Source: Mermis nigrescens
Lineage: Eukaryota > Nematoda > Enoplea > Mermithida > Mermithidae
Length of the DNA stretch: 64,000 nucleotides
NCBI GenBank assembly: GCA_036768485.1
Contig: JAVLUZ010000759.1
Coordinates: 61,001-125,000, forward strand
Direction: 5' to 3'
Part shown: positions 50,355-63,639 of the stretch, piece after piece
Numbering within the stretch: position 1 is the stretch's first letter
Layout of the letters: each line of letters starts with the position of its first letter
The notes under the pieces: model-generated
What the model was told of the DNA's origin: nothing
What the model saw: the letters and a program-made list of their open reading frames with translations, nothing else
Database searches by the model: none
Translations under genes and position numbers: made by a program

Positions 50355-50977
50355 TGAACTTCTTGCTTAGAAAATAAATAAATGCAGTAAACAATCGGCA
50401 TTTATTCGGCTTTTAGAAAAATATTGCAAATTAAGTGATATTAAGCACCAACTGAGATTAAAGCAAGTAAACTTGCTGTTATTTGAAGATTGCTTCTACT
50501 TAAAACGACCGTTCTTTAAGATTGTTTAAAAAGCCACAATAGACTTCAACAAAATAAATCTTTTGGACGGATGATTTCAGGATACAACTATTCTGCTTTA
50601 AAAAACTTGTGTTAGGTTATGTAAATAGTATGCTAAGCTTTAAAAATCGTTCAAATTCTACATGGTCAATCCCGCCATGTATATAGATTTTCGTTTTTAA
50701 ATTTGAAGAGTAGCGAAAAAGTTAGATACAAGGCCCATAAATTATGAATTTCTCAGATTGTACATTTTATATTCAACTTTTGAGCACATTATGGAGTTCT
50801 CAGATAAGCGCTTTCGAATGATTATCAGCTTGTTTAATTTCATAAAAATCGGTATTTTTTAATATGGCCGTCGTGGAGGCAGCCGTGTTGAAAAAACAGA
50901 GTAAATTTTGGACGTTTTTACATATAATGCTTTAAGATTTATCATTTCGAAACTTTTATCAGAAGATAGCTGAAGAG

Positions 50978-51223
50978 ATGCTCCTTCTAATGAAGTATGT
51001 ATGTTACATGTTTTTATTTTCTTTAGTTATTTTGGAAAAAATTAAAATGCTATCCGAAATCGTCATTGCACGCCTGAAAATGATGTGTTTCAAAAACAGA
51101 TCGAGCTGTCATAAAATTAATGTCGAGAAAATCTCATCCTATCTCTCCTATCCACAATTTAGCGTGAGGCGGGGTATGATATGTCTAGATCCTTTAAATT
51201 CCTCGATGCCGAGTATTCGGTAG
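50978..51223 (+). CDS. Hypothetical 81-residue ORF with hydrophobic N-terminus
   Basis: MLLLMKYVCYMFLFSLVIL forms a signal-like or membrane segment. A basic part with several Cys follows (MMCFKNRSSC), then VRRGMICLD. Copy 1 (9912-10136) keeps the second part but is shifted in the first. Evidence for translation is weak. Confidence 0.25.
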   Translation: MLLLMKYVCYMFLFSLVILEKIKMLSEIVIARLKMMCFKNRSSCHKINVEKISSYLSYPQFSVRRGMICLDPLNSSMPSIR

Positions 51224-53352
51224 ACCCCTAAAATTAAATTTGTGAGCGCTTTATCCGTTATTTCACAGAGTTAGGCCCCAGAGTACCATATTAGGCACAT
51301 GCAAATCAACAGCCAATTTTATTTTGTGGACCAATATACCCCTTCTTCTAAATTGAAAGAAATTAAACACACGCTAGCTTTTTTTACATGCAAAGTAATG
51401 TTTAAAAACTTGCTGCACTATGAAAATTAGCAGAATTAAGATGTTTGTAGCGTAGGTGCGTTTCAATATTTCAAAAGATCTATTCATTATTAGTTATGCG
51501 TTTTTCCGTCCGACGGTCATTCAACATGGCTGAAATGTTTTTGTTAATGATGGTGTATGCATTATAATTTATTTTTTATTCGAAAATTTATTTTTTATTT
51601 TTTTATTACGCAGTAATTATCTTTATTGCTATTTATTTTATTTTTTGCAATTTTTTACTCATTCTTATGACCTAATATAAAGTTTACTTTTGACTCAACA
51701 TTTCTCGCAAAATTTAAATGTTCTGTAGTTTTAAAATTGCAAGAAATAATAAATTTAACTTGATTGAAGCGCAAACATCTTGCGGAAATTCTGGATCTGA
51801 AAAAATTAAAATGCGCTTATAATTGAATGTACTGAGGTAACTTTGTTAAGAGTAATACAGAAATTTAAAAAATATAAATAAAGAGCGAATTGATAAATAG
51901 TTATGAACAAATAATAAATAAAAATAATAATAACTATGCAATGAGTAAATAAAAATATATTAGAGCACACGCTTTAATTTATGATTTAAATTATAACCAA
52001 CCTCTATGCCCCTTTACGTTTGCTATATGCTTTCTAAAATCACCTTTCTCTGTGCGTTTCCTCTTCATCCATTGTTTGATCGAGAAGCACTGGCAGGTGC
52101 AGACATTCTGGACCCGCATACTGTAAAATAAAAGACTCAGCTGCAGTCGTTTGCTTTTCACTCCTATCAAACGATTCGTTTCTTGAAGCTTATAATTGCA
52201 TTTATTAAGTTTTTATGTTTGTTTATTGCAGTCCAGTTTATCAATAATCCGAAATATTGTTGATATTTTTGCTCATTTATATATAGGTCCGCGCTTTATT
52301 GTGACCAAAATTAATTTTTCCATATGATTAAAGCTGTGAGATTATATGAAATAGCCACCGTCTCTCTCTCAATAAACAAAATATTTTAAAGCGATAGAGG
52401 CAACATAGAAGACAACTGGAAGCGGATTTGATACGCGTACGCTATACAAGCCAATAATATAATTACAAAAGATGGTTTCTTGATAGATATAAATTATTAT
52501 CAGAAAAATGAAAAAAGTGAAGAAAAATAAGGAATTCGATTTTCTATTGATCAATAATAATTAAAGGAAAATGGTCAAGTCACTAATATTGCATCATTTA
52601 ATAGATAGAAGACGCGCGTCCAGCTGAGAACTTATTCATTCGTTCTCGCATTGTTTTTACCATTGAATAATAAATGCCTTTTCGAATTTAATAATGTTTT
52701 GTTGTTAAATGCGATTCAAAGATGACCCGCCTGATACAAAACTCAATCATACTATTATTTTCTCTTCCATATATAAATGGCTAACGCCTGAACTCTCAGA
52801 GTGAAGAGGTGAAAAGATTTTCAAAGGTCGGAAGAAGTTCCAAGAACTCGACAAAAGGGCAAAAAATGCTATTTTTAAACGCTGGTTTATCAAGCTCAAT
52901 TCATTGGCTTCGATAAAATCGCGAAAAAAGTCGAAAGGTTTTTGAAAACTTAATTCAGGAGCTGTGTTGTTCGAATTTTGGGGTAGCTTTTAAGATCTGC
53001 AGATCCATGCCCTTATCCACACCATCCACAACCGCGTGTAATCTCAACTAGTCGGTGCCAATAATGACGAATTATTGACATACCTAACTCAGTTTTGCAT
53101 TGCAGGAATATCCATGTGCCAATTCTTAATTTATATATTTTGTTACTAAGCTGTGGTTCGATCTGGGCTTAATTTTTGATGGAAATGCAATATTCTGATA
53201 GAGGGCATCAGCCCTGACATTTATTTATCATATTATCACGAATATGCGCCTGCTTTTAGGCCTGCAAAGATTTATGTTGAATCGAACTTTACCAACGAAA
53301 GTTTAAAAAAATCCAAAACACTAAAGCTCTAGTGATCGTCAGTAACTCCCTG
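51224..53352. other. AT-rich intergenic upstream of the GPCR
   Basis: Matches copy 1 up to 52732. The stretch 52733-53352 survives only here because copy 1 is deleted. 52840-52990 weakly resembles the TTTGGCATCAAAAAAT dispersed repeat. Confidence 0.45.
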
Positions 53353-54895
53353 ATGGACGGAATGCATTCCAATAATCTGACAGAAAATTCGATGCGATGG
53401 TCCACGGGACAAAGTTTTGGCCTCGCCTATATACTCATAGGCTCAGTGGGTGTACTTTTGAATGTAATCAACTTGACAGCCATAATTTTCGTTAAGGATT
53501 TGCGTAGCGCTTTCTACACTTATGTGGCGAATGCTTGCGTGTCAGACATACTTTCTTTATTCGGTACATCATTGTATACTGGAGTGGCACTAGTTTTGAG
53601 GAATCAAATTGCTGATTGGCTAAAAAATCTAGCAGCATTCTTCATTAATTTGGCCGATTACACTAGCGGCTGGTGGCTTCTTATGATTTCCCTGTCGCGA
53701 CTAGTCTGCTTTAAATATAAAAAATTCGGCGTTCAATTATTTTCGAAAAAGTGTCAAATTTTTATACCCATCGCCCTCTGGAGCTCTTATGTCGCGTTTG
53801 TATCGATTCTTTCAATAATTAGCCTTTCCAATCTTTGCTTATCAATGCGTCTCCTAACGTGGTATTTGAATCCATCGTCACCTTGGTCTAAGTCGATGGA
53901 AGAATACAATTTTTGGCATGTGCTTGGAACCATTTTGCTTATCATTATTATCAATGCGAGCACAATGATCGAAGTCATACGCATTCGTCGTAAAGTGACA
54001 GATGGACACCAGGTTAGCAAATTAATTTGGCACATACGATACATTAATACGTTTTTCAATAATATTTATATACTATTTTTATTATTAATATTAATTCTAT
54101 CATTAAATAATTATTCTTACTGTAGCGATTATCATCATTACTTGCTAGAAGTACAAATGAGGTTGAAAGGAGCGATCCATTTTTGTATCTGAAAGCCAAT
54201 CGTCTGCTTGCTTTTAAATAGGTATAAAAAATTATGTTTAAGTGAAAAAATTAAAAGTAACTAATTGGTCATACTCAGATGCGCATATACGAGGAGGTTC
54301 ATGACTTCATCTCCTAGAAAGATGACAGAAAAAAGTTTTTTTGACAAAATATTTGTGAAACTTTAGAAGATAAACAAATAAAAACATATTTCGCAAAGCG
54401 CTTAAAACTGACGTGAAACCTTGAATTAATCTACAGCTTTACGCTCTTTAATTATTTTTGTAATTTTTAAAGAAATTCAGCTTCAAAAAGCTTACTGATT
54501 GACCCTTCCCCTAAAATTCAAAGACAAGTTCACAGATCGGCGCAGACGAACGAGCACTAGAAAATGAATATTATGCATATTACAATCGAGGAATGTTCTG
54601 TCTACCAGGCACTTAAATTGATTTTCAGCTTGCCTCTGCCGCCTTTAGTGCGAATCACAAGAGAGAAGTGAAATTATTCATTCAATGTTCGCTGTCGTGC
54701 CTCTTGTACTGCAGTCAAGGAATCATGCTCTTATTGGTCATGAGATTGGAAGGAATTTCCGTTTTGCAGACAGCTTCTTATCACGTGATGTGGATCAGCA
54801 ATCATACGTTTCAATCAATCGTGTATTTGATCATGAACAAGAAAATTTGTCGAAGTGCGGCTCAATGCATAGGGTGTTTGAAAACACGATATTAG
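53353..54895 (+). CDS. Seven-transmembrane serpentine receptor (Srx-like GPCR), two exons
   Basis: Exon 1 53353-54012 (220 codons), intron 54013-54628 (CAG|GTTAGC ... TTTTCAG), exon 2 54629-54895; 308 residues, phase 0. Start is the first ATG of the frame; NLT near it is a likely glycosylation site. Membrane segments: TM1 with GVLLNVINL, TM2 with ANACVSD, TM3 ending LSRLVCFKY (equivalent of the DRY region), TM4 around IPIALWSS, TM5 IILLII-type followed by IRIRRK. In exon 2, TM6 follows the REVKLFIQ motif and TM7 ends HTFQSIVYLIMNKK. The REVKxFIQ and short basic tail resemble nematode Srx-type chemoreceptors, which couple to G proteins in sensory cells. A decayed paralogue lies at 11883-13015. 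The family call is moderately sure; the exact subfamily is not. Confidence 0.8.
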
Positions 54896-56186
54896 TTATT
54901 GAAACGATACATGTACAACACGGGGATTCCGGACGAGTCTGCCCTTAAAGATTTTTTTTCAACACCTTTTTGAGCATGAAATGATTAATAGATGTCAAAA
55001 ACAGTGTTTTTCGACGTTTCAGATGGAGCTTGTTCTGTTTAGAACATAAAAACATTGATAAAAATCCGAAACATTTGAATAAACTAAGCAAAATGAACCA
55101 AAAAAGTTATATACGCGAGCCAAAACATGCCCAAAATTCAATTTTGTGTATCTATTGATTTCAAGGGGTATACCGGATTTTTCGGGTAAGATTCCCTCTC
55201 AAAACCTCCACGCCCAATGTTTGGTCAGCAGCCAATCTGCGTGGAGGTGCATCAACCCCTACGAACACGTATACTTGCATTATATATGGACAGCACTCAA
55301 AATCTTGGATTGATTGGAGTCTATCTGGTCAAAATTAAAAATTGCAAAAAGCATAAAAATTTTAGTTCAATTCTGAAACAGTCAAAGACGGTATTTCAAT
55401 ATAATGAAAGTTGTTTTTGATTCATAAAAACATATTCTGAAGCATACATTTCCTTTGTGCCCTGTAGCTCTTAGTTTTTAACAGCATCTGAGTGCAATTA
55501 ACTCTATTCTAAAGCCCTTCATTTTGTGTATGATTCAATATGCTTGAAGATGCCGCACATTAGTAAAATCGGAAGTTAGTAGAGATGTTATGATTTTCAA
55601 TTTTTAACTTTTTTATTTGTGAACATTTGCAAGCTAAGATTCTAGAATTTTTCCTGAAACTTCAATTTCTTGTTTTTATGCCCCTTGTCAATAGTGCTGT
55701 AAATTGACGTTTGGCGGCCGCGCTATCCTTTTTCGAACCACTTGCATTTGATAATTTTGCAATGTGTAATCATTACATTTCTCAGATTACAGCTTACAAA
55801 CATGTACATATATACCTACAATATCTGCCATTCAGTATAATCCAGGGTCTAGTCTAAAGAAGGACCTTTATTCCATGTCTGACACGTACCCTTGACGGAC
55901 CTGGGCTGAAGAAATGCTTTAATTTATAAATATCACAAAAAATGATGAAAGCAAGCAAAAAACAAAGCAAAAGCAGATGAGATAAGAAAGAGGATAAGAT
56001 TGGATTAGATATAATCTAAAATAAGACTACGATATAAAATAAAATATATATAAATACAATACAAATAAATATAATACAAATAGATATAATATAAATATAA
56101 AATGAAAATGTAAAATAAAAATAAAATACAAAATATAAAATGTATAATATAAAATAAGCGCACGAACGTTTATCTAAATACGATCG
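54896..56186. other. Intergenic, no gene recognised
   Basis: Homologous to 13016-14451. A degenerate TATAAAATA/ATACAAATA tract (56030-56155) lies just 3' of the K5 exon. Confidence 0.45.
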
Positions 56187-56372
56187 TTATTCATCGTTCG
56201 TTGGTCCACAGGCTCCGCCACAAACCGATGGCGTGTAAAAGTTGTTACGATTACCAAAACAACCACCGTAAAGGAATGCATCGCATGTTCTGGTGTTACT
56301 GTTGAAATAATAGCGTATAACGTCTTGATTACAGAACCCATATAGAGGCGGCAATTTGCAATATTTTCGATC
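56187..56372 (-). CDS. K5: terminal Kunitz exon, upstream exons not found
   Basis: The exon starts after acceptor CTGTTGCAG at 56372 and ends at the stop 56187-56189; 61 codons. It is the duplicate of the K4 terminal exon: six cysteines, P1 Asn, FC in place of PC before P1, and a PTNDE tail. The segmental duplication stops about 15 bp upstream of the exon. No matching first-domain or signal exon was seen up to 64 kb, so the gene either extends beyond the window or was orphaned by the breakpoint. Confidence 0.7.
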   Translation of the reverse strand, partial: DRKYCKLPPLYGFCNQDVIRYYFNSNTRTCDAFLYGGCFGNRNNFYTPSVCGGACGPTNDE

Positions 56373-56388
56373 CTGCAACAGAAAAATT

Positions 56389-56879
56389 ATTAATTTTATT
56401 CCATTTTTTGTTGCTCTAAGCACTAGAGCATAAATATTATGCCAAAAATTTTTCTTCAGTCTTCATACGTTTCTTCAAAATATGTATTTCTCTCTATTTC
56501 TGCGAAATAATTTTATTTTCAATTATTTTTGTGATATAATAACTTTTTCAATTCACTTTTGTTCTTTTCATTTTTCAAAAGTTGTTGTATACCTAAATTG
56601 CCTGATCTACTGCTGTCTGATCCCGATTTATGAGCTTTCAGCAAATTATTTTATATAATCAAGCCTGAGCAAACATGCAAACCTCTAAAAAATTCTTTTC
56701 TCAAAAGATCTCGCGATTCCATTTTCCGAATATACTCATGGTTTTTGCCATCATTTGTGCTTACAAAATCATTTTCCTAGAGGGAATTGAGGAGTGCGTA
56801 TATAAATGCATCGTCGATTTCTCCAAAGCTATAACAATCTTCGAATATCCAGATTCCTAATTTATTTTACCTTAGATAG
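56389..56879. other. Intergenic, no gene recognised
   Basis: AT-rich; the small frame at 56675-56860 is unremarkable. Confidence 0.4.
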
Positions 56880-59085
56880 CGCCTTAGCGTGTCCTATAAT
56901 TCACTTGGGTACCCCTAAAAGGGACTTACCCCCTACATCAACACTTGGACATTTTTGATAGGTGCGGGTTTTTTAAAGATAGATAATTAAAAGCCATATC
57001 TGCTTAGTTTTATTAGTTATTAGTTCTTATTAGTTCTCGAGGGGGAGTGTAAAGAGTGGAAAAAATGCGGGTGTGAAGACAAATTTTGGTCGCTTTTTTC
57101 TTATTTCTGTCTCCAGCAACCCCGGTTACGAGTCCCAAAATTTTTTTCGTGATAAAAATATACTAGGACTGAAGGGCTATTTTTTTCCTTACCTGCAAAT
57201 GTTATTACATTCAATGCGGACTTAGATCTAGGGCTTTAAAATTTACAATGAAGTAAATAGTGTTAAAATCGATTTAGTCTCAGATTTGTCCGCCAACTTC
57301 TTCGATTACAAGTCGGGACAAGTTGAATAGAATAAAAATAAAGTGCTTTCCAGGGGGCTACATGTTTCAGCAAATTGTGTTTAAAAACGCAATATTAAGC
57401 TGATTATGGAAGTTTAAAGTTCCAAATCAGGGGCAAAACACCCGGAGAAAAATAACACGTTTCTTCCTATTTCTGATTGGTAAAGGCCTCGGATAGAATA
57501 GGGAAGTGGAACTAAAATTTTTCAGAAAAAAAGAACTACACTTTAAAAACTACAAAGTGGCCCAATTAAATTATTTTACTTCCAATGAAAACTTAGCTTC
57601 AGATTTTTAAAGTTTACACTCTGCCGGTGCTCGAAAAACACATTGTTTCAGCTTTTTTTAGTTTGCCAACTCCATCAGTTTCAAATCATGACGTGCAAAG
57701 TATACTAAAAATAAAGGACCTCCAAAGGTTACACATCGCTCTAGGACGCGTTTATTTAAACTCAATACTGAGTTAGATGTGAAGGTGTAAAGTTCAAAGT
57801 CTGGTATAAAATAACACGTTTTTTGCTGAGTTTTTGTCAGCCAACTGTTCCGGTTATGAATCGGGTTGCGAGGACTTTTCTTAAAAGTAAGTAACGTGTC
57901 GACGGTTACAGAGCACACTTGTTTGGAATTCTATATACTCAATACTGAGTTATTTTCGGTGGTGTGAAGTATCAGCTCCGTGGTAAAACACGTTATTGCA
58001 ATCATTCTGCCTGCTAAGTTCCCCGAATATGAATTAATACGTCCACACTAAAAAATAAAGAGCGTTTAAAGGGTTGCACATCGCAGGAAGATGTATTTCT
58101 TTACACTTAATATTGACTTAGTTCTGTGAGTGTAAACTTCAAAGTCTGAGGTGTTCAACACGTTTCCGCGACGGTTTTGCTCACCATCTTCTTTTGTTTT
58201 GAGTAAAGGCATGATCTCAACTCTAAGAACGCTTTGCTCTGAAGGGTCACACATCCTAACTGTACAAATTAATTTGTACTCAATAGAGGTGTAAAGTAGT
58301 TTGCATTAAAGGTTTACTTCGCTGCTAGACTGTTGTGGAGGGTCAATTTTTTTGTAAAATATTATTCGAAACATAAGGATTACGAATCAGACATTAAACA
58401 TTCTTTACACTCAGCGGGTGTGTAAAGATAAAACTAAAATTGATTTTAGCTACAGAGCATTGTCGGAGGTGAAATTTTTGAACGTTCTCCGAAACATAAT
58501 GATATCTCCATACTATCAGGAATACGAACTCACTGCAATTCTCTTTACATCCTCTAGTAGTGAAAACTATATGTATTACGTTAAATTCATGTAGAGATTT
58601 TGATTGTTGTAAAAGCTAAGATTTATAACAAAAAGTTATCTGAAAAATCGGGATTGCGAATCTAACTTTGTTTTCCGTGACTCAATGGCTGTGCAAAGTT
58701 TAAACTGGAGATTAAATAGGAGGTATCTCTTTTAAATTTAATTTCAAAACGTTGTAGGAGGTATCTTTTTTAAAAGACTGTTCTTGTGTTGTTCGAGTAT
58801 TTTATTCGGAAAGTTGTATCTGAGTTTACTGATCGATTCACTATATCATTCTAATTCAAAAAAAAATTTTCTATGTCCTAAAAAACCGTCTGAAACTTCG
58901 AAAAGCATTGTTTTTGACATCTTCTAACCGATTCAAAAAAAGGACAAATATAGTTGCGATAGCGGATTATTAATAACATAAAAGATGGGAACTAGAAAAA
59001 AGTCACCTATGCGCGCAAAAAAAGCATCAGAATCTGTAAAAAAATCGCATTTCTCTAAGCAACACAAAAATCGGGAGAGGGCAGT
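56880..59085. mobile_element. Composite repeat E2
   Basis: Left end: partial forward module (GATAGCGCCTTAGCGTGTCC, CTTGGGTACCCC). Centre: about ten degenerate ~180-bp units from 56950 to 58740. These share AAAATAAAG, TTACACATCGC, TTTACACTCAATACTGAGTTAG, GTGTAAAGTTCAAAGTCTG, AACACGTTT and CGGTTATGAGTC words. Right end: inverted module 58952-59085. Same plan as E1 and E3. No ORF. Confidence 0.6.
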
Positions 59086-60177
59086 CGTGGCCTTCAGTTT
59101 GAGAAATAAATAAGACAACAGCTTATTCTTTAAAGAAACTGATCAATCTGAATTAACGAAAACGACAGAGCATTTTGTTTAGTAATCTTATATGAATGCA
59201 AGTCCGAACGTCTGTACTTGCAATGGCATAGAAGTGCGGCAAAGAGCTAAACATGTGCAATTAGGTTTGCGCCAAAGAATTTAGGACACGGCGCAGAAGA
59301 GTGAGTGAGATAACCGTGCAAATAAATGCTATAGTGCATGATGATCGACCGAAAATTTTAATAGCTCGTAGTAGAATGTCGAAGCAGGAGAAAATGAATC
59401 TACATCATTAAAAGTGTAGGGCCATAATAAAGAGCATGATGCGAATGTCATATTTCATCTACTGAGCCTTAACCCTCCGTTTACCATTATGTTTTTGAAG
59501 TCGAAGTGCACCATCATGGCATAAATTCCTAGTGCATATTAAGCTATGCCTTCTTAACATTCTCTGACAGCTATTACTTTCATTTAGTGCAATTTTTTAT
59601 GCTCTTTTTGAATATGAATGTTATTTTCTGTGAAAATTATTTTTGAAAGAGGTATATTTAAAAAACTATCACAATGCATAAGAATAGGCATCGGTTGGAC
59701 AAAATGCAGAAACAAGAAAAAGTAGATTTCTGTTGTATTAAACACATCCATGGGATGCATTTAAAAGAGCTAGAAAGGGATAAACCACTAGACTTTCTTA
59801 TTAGAACCTTATTTTCCCATCTTGACTTTTTGTGATATCACGGTAAATAGGCCAAAGAATTCCTATTTCTTACTACTCTATATTTCCTCTTCGAGCTAAA
59901 CCATTAAAAACGATGTAACTGAAGCGAAAACGAGGCTAGACAAAGTTTTGGACACATGGATAAGGTAGAACAGAAAAAATGCCACGAAAGTGATTCATTT
60001 TGCCTCCGGCATAGGACAGAGTAAACGGAGGGTTAAGATGAATATTGATTAAATATCCTCATGAGAATGCAACACTCACCTCCAACTAAATCGCCCAATT
60101 AGCACAGGGCAAAGTTTCTCTGCAAAGTCTTCATTAAACCAACGAAAAATGTGTCAACAGGACACCTTCCGTTTTTA
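59086..60177. other. Spacer between composite repeats, no gene recognised
   Basis: About 1.1 kb that does not match the other inter-module spacers. Contains CCCTCCGTTTACCATTATG near 59472 and the inverted form TAAACGGAGGGTTAAG near 60021, giving weak inverted repeats about 550 bp apart. Confidence 0.4.
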
Positions 60178-63160
60178 GAGGCCGCAAAATATACTTCGAT
60201 TTTTGTGTTGCTCAGAGAAATCTGATTTTTAGCCGATTCTGATGATTTTATTCGCGCACACGAGTGACTTTTTTCTAATCACATACTATTATATCTTTAA
60301 TAATACACTATTGCAAGTGTTTATGTCCTTTTTGTCCAATCGAAGCATTTTTCATTGCCAGTCATAGGTGGCGCATTAGCGTGTAACTAAAATATACTTG
60401 AGTACCCCAACATATGAGCCCACTAAAGCTATAACGGGACACATCTGGAAGGTACGGTTTTTTCAAAAGATACATGATAAAAACTTTGCCGTGCATTTTT
60501 TTGCTTTTTTACACTTAATTTTCAGTGTGTAGAGCGTGTAAAGTTTTCGCATAAGGTTATGACATACAGGGAATTTTATTTGTTCTTTCTGCAGCTGATA
60601 CACAACCCTCTGTAAATGTCTTATGTCATTTAATAGTATAGAATTGTAGAAAATAGAATCCTCTAGATATACACTTTTTGTTGTTTGCATTTCGCATCAT
60701 TTCTTGAGGGAGAGTGTAAAGAGTGTAAAAATCAGCGGGTGTAAAGACAGACTTTTGTTGCAGTTTTGCCTTCCTGATGTCTGCTAATAACTCCAGTTAT
60801 CGGTACCGAGATAGTTTTAATGATAGAAATGTACTCAGGCTTAAGAGCTACTTTCTGCTTACCAGCAAACTTTTTCACCCAGTACGCAGTTAGATCTAGA
60901 ATTTTAAACTTTACATTCTGGTGGATGGTGCAAAAGACAGGTTTTGTCGTGGATTTCTCCGCCAACTTCTCCAAGTCATGATAAATTTAAAAAATAAAAA
61001 TAAAGTACGTTTTAGTGGCTACACACACGTCGCAGCAAACGTAACACAGGGCAAAAAATGTCTTCTTCCCTTTTTCGATAGGTCAATATCTCAAGTATTT
61101 TGCGGAATAAAAGTTTACTAGTTAATGGCTACAAGCAAGCTCCAACCGAATTTCTTTACACTCAATGGGAAGTTAGGTTCAGATTTTTAAAGTTTTTATA
61201 ATGAGGTAAATTATGGAAAAATACGTCTTTGCCCTTTTTTCGCTCGCCACTATCTCCGTTAAGAAGTCAAAATAAGTCAAATAGAATAAAAATAAAGGAC
61301 TTTCTAAAAGGGTACAGGTTACAGCTAATCACGCGTTTTTACGTCAATACTAAGGGTTTTTCGGGGGCGTAAAGTCAAAAATTGGGGATGTTAAACACGT
61401 TTCTGTCTTTTTTCTGCCTAAGTCTATGCTTATGAGTCTGGACAAAATCTAAGTCAAAAAATGTAGTAAAAATCAAACGTGATACGCCAGTTGGGCGCGT
61501 TTGTTTACACGCAACAGTGATGTAAAGCGCTTTACATCTAGTATTTATTTGTCTTAATGCCATTGTCACGACTTAATCGTTTCGTAAATGTTGGTCGTAA
61601 TATAGGAGTTATATTAGAATAACGAATCCGACTAAAATCTTCTGTACTCTCGGTGGTTATGTAAAATTTACACTTAATAAAGTTTAGTTCTAGAGCCGTG
61701 CATAAGGTTTATTTTTTCCGAAATGTTCTATATAGCGTCAGAATTACGAATATGACGGTTAGTTTTCTCCAAACCTAGCAGTTGTGAAAAGTTTACACTA
61801 TTCATTTATTGTTAATATGTAAACTTTATACTACAAATTTATTTTACTTCCAGAGCGTTGCAAAAGTAATTTTTTTTCAAAGTACGCTCGCTTAGGTCAG
61901 GATTACGGATCTGACTGTATGTTATCTTTACACCCAGTAGTGATGTAAAGTTTACGCTGAAAATTGATTTAGAATTTTTTAAATTTTAGAAATCAAAAAT
62001 TTAAGAGTGTATGATTAAAAATTATAATTGATTAAAAAATTTTAATCAAAGTTTTTAAAAATTGAAACTGACTTAAGTACGACATTTGAAGCCTCTTAAG
62101 TGCTTGAAAAATTTTCGGCAATAATTGGCAAAAAAATGAATCGAAAAATTTTCTCGATACTAGTTCAAAAATACTGCACTTCTTTCCAGCCTTACTAGAA
62201 AAGCGTGTCTTAATTTGGGTCACAAGAATTGTAATCGAATTTATTGGAAAGAAATTTCTTAAAAATTAAAGAATCGGACGATTCCTCTACAACGTGATCG
62301 GTTTTTGGGACGACTAAGACTGCGATGATTTTTGCCAAGTGCAATTTTTCTTTAATCTTTCTTTAAATTTCAACTTTGATGACCTTGCCTGTTTATATGC
62401 CTTTTTTACTTGTTTTTTGTGTATTTATTCGTGCCTACTTCTTCACGCTTCACTTAGACTTTTGCTTCTCGTTAAACATGTAATCTTTCATAATCTAATA
62501 TTTAAGGTATATTTGTGCTATTTCTCGCGTCTTTTTGTTTCTTTCTTACTAATAGCATGCTGCACTTCTATCTCCTCCTTCTCTTTTCTTTTCTTTATTT
62601 ATTTATTATTATCATTATTTTCTATTTTATTTTAGGTTATTTATTTTTTTCCATTCATTTTTTCTTTTTTTCTTTCTCGTTTTTTTCTTGTATCGATGAC
62701 TTCCTATTATTTTAGTTTCAGAGCGTTGCAGAAGCTTTTTTCAAAATGTTCCATGTAATCTCAAGATTACGAATCTGAGCGTAAATGTTCTTTACACCCA
62801 GTAGTTGCGTAAACTTAATGCTAAAATCATTGGATCTGTTTAAATAAAGTAATGTTGTCTTGTTTGAAAAGCTATTGCTGATGTTCAGAACAATATTGTT
62901 TTTCGCGTTCTTGGATAGCAGTCATTATTGTGGCATTTTACTGCATGTGTTTACTGACTGATTTACACAAATCATGCTATTTAAACGTAGGTTACTAGCA
63001 AAGAAAACTGCTTCAATGGATAAAACTTGAATATATTTGAGTTTAGGGATCATAAAGCATGTAAAAGGAGGGGGACTAGGAAAAAGCTACCTTTGTATGT
63101 GTCTAAAGTCGCAAACTCCGTCAAAAATCAGATTTCCTCTAAGCAACGCCTAAAATTGAA
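60178..63160. mobile_element. Composite repeat E3
   Basis: Forward module 60178-60445 is followed by a degenerate tandem array (60460-61960). Next come an AT-rich part, a T-rich pyrimidine tract (62330-62720), a last array-like unit (62720-62820), and the inverted module at 63008-63160. The array starts GGGAGAGTGTAAAGAGTGTAAAAA..., matching the start of the E2 array near 57045. No coding capacity. Confidence 0.6.
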
Positions 63161-63187
63161 GGATTTTCTGCATCCTCGGAAAAAAGT

Positions 63188-63639
63188 GTAACCTTCTTTA
63201 TATGATTTTTAATGTTTCAAATAAGAGTGTATAAGCATCTAAAATGTATTCTTTTTGAAATTGCTTGCAGGTTGCAACGCTGATTTGCTCCGTATCGTGA
63301 TTGATTGAAAACTAAGTGCAATTGTATTTAAAGGTGTTTGATTTTGTTATAATGAGCATTATATCAAGCAAGCCTGGCTTCAATTGGTTAGTGCGCAAAA
63401 TCGTTGCTAGCATGCAAGCTGAAGTACATTTAGTCTGTTTCACGTAAGGTTACGCGCTTCCTAATGCTTTAAACCAAGAATTTCTTTGATTATCTTGAAT
63501 ATATCAATGTTTGCCATTTCATTCAATTAAGTTACAAAGTCGCTCCTAGTTTACTACATCTACTATCCAATTGTTGCTGCTTAGCTAACTCTCTGCTTTT
63601 TCAATCATGTTTTTGTTTCGTTACAATCTGCAGGCCACA
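63188..63639. repeat. Dispersed repeat, second copy of 14655-15100
   Basis: Shares GTAACCTTCTTT, GAGTGTATAA, GCTTGCA-GTTGCAACGCTGAT, GTATTTAAAGG, TTAGTGC and CTGCTTTTTCAATC with 14655-15090 in the same orientation, again leading into a forward M module. Confidence 0.75.

Larger units (their letters stand above)
42430..56388. repeat. Segmental duplication, copy 2 (partner 3120-14652)
   Basis: Same order and orientation as copy 1, 2.4 kb longer. The surplus is the nested transposons (48095-49832, 1.74 kb) and the GPCR 5' half that copy 1 lost, less the 199-bp insert of copy 1. The right edge lies in the intron just upstream of the terminal Kunitz exon (56372). Confidence 0.9.

Noticed and set aside
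62339..62715. Hydrophobic Phe/Leu-rich ORFs resembling membrane proteins
   Set aside because: Produced by a T/C-rich tract within the composite repeat; no conserved counterpart in E1 or E2.
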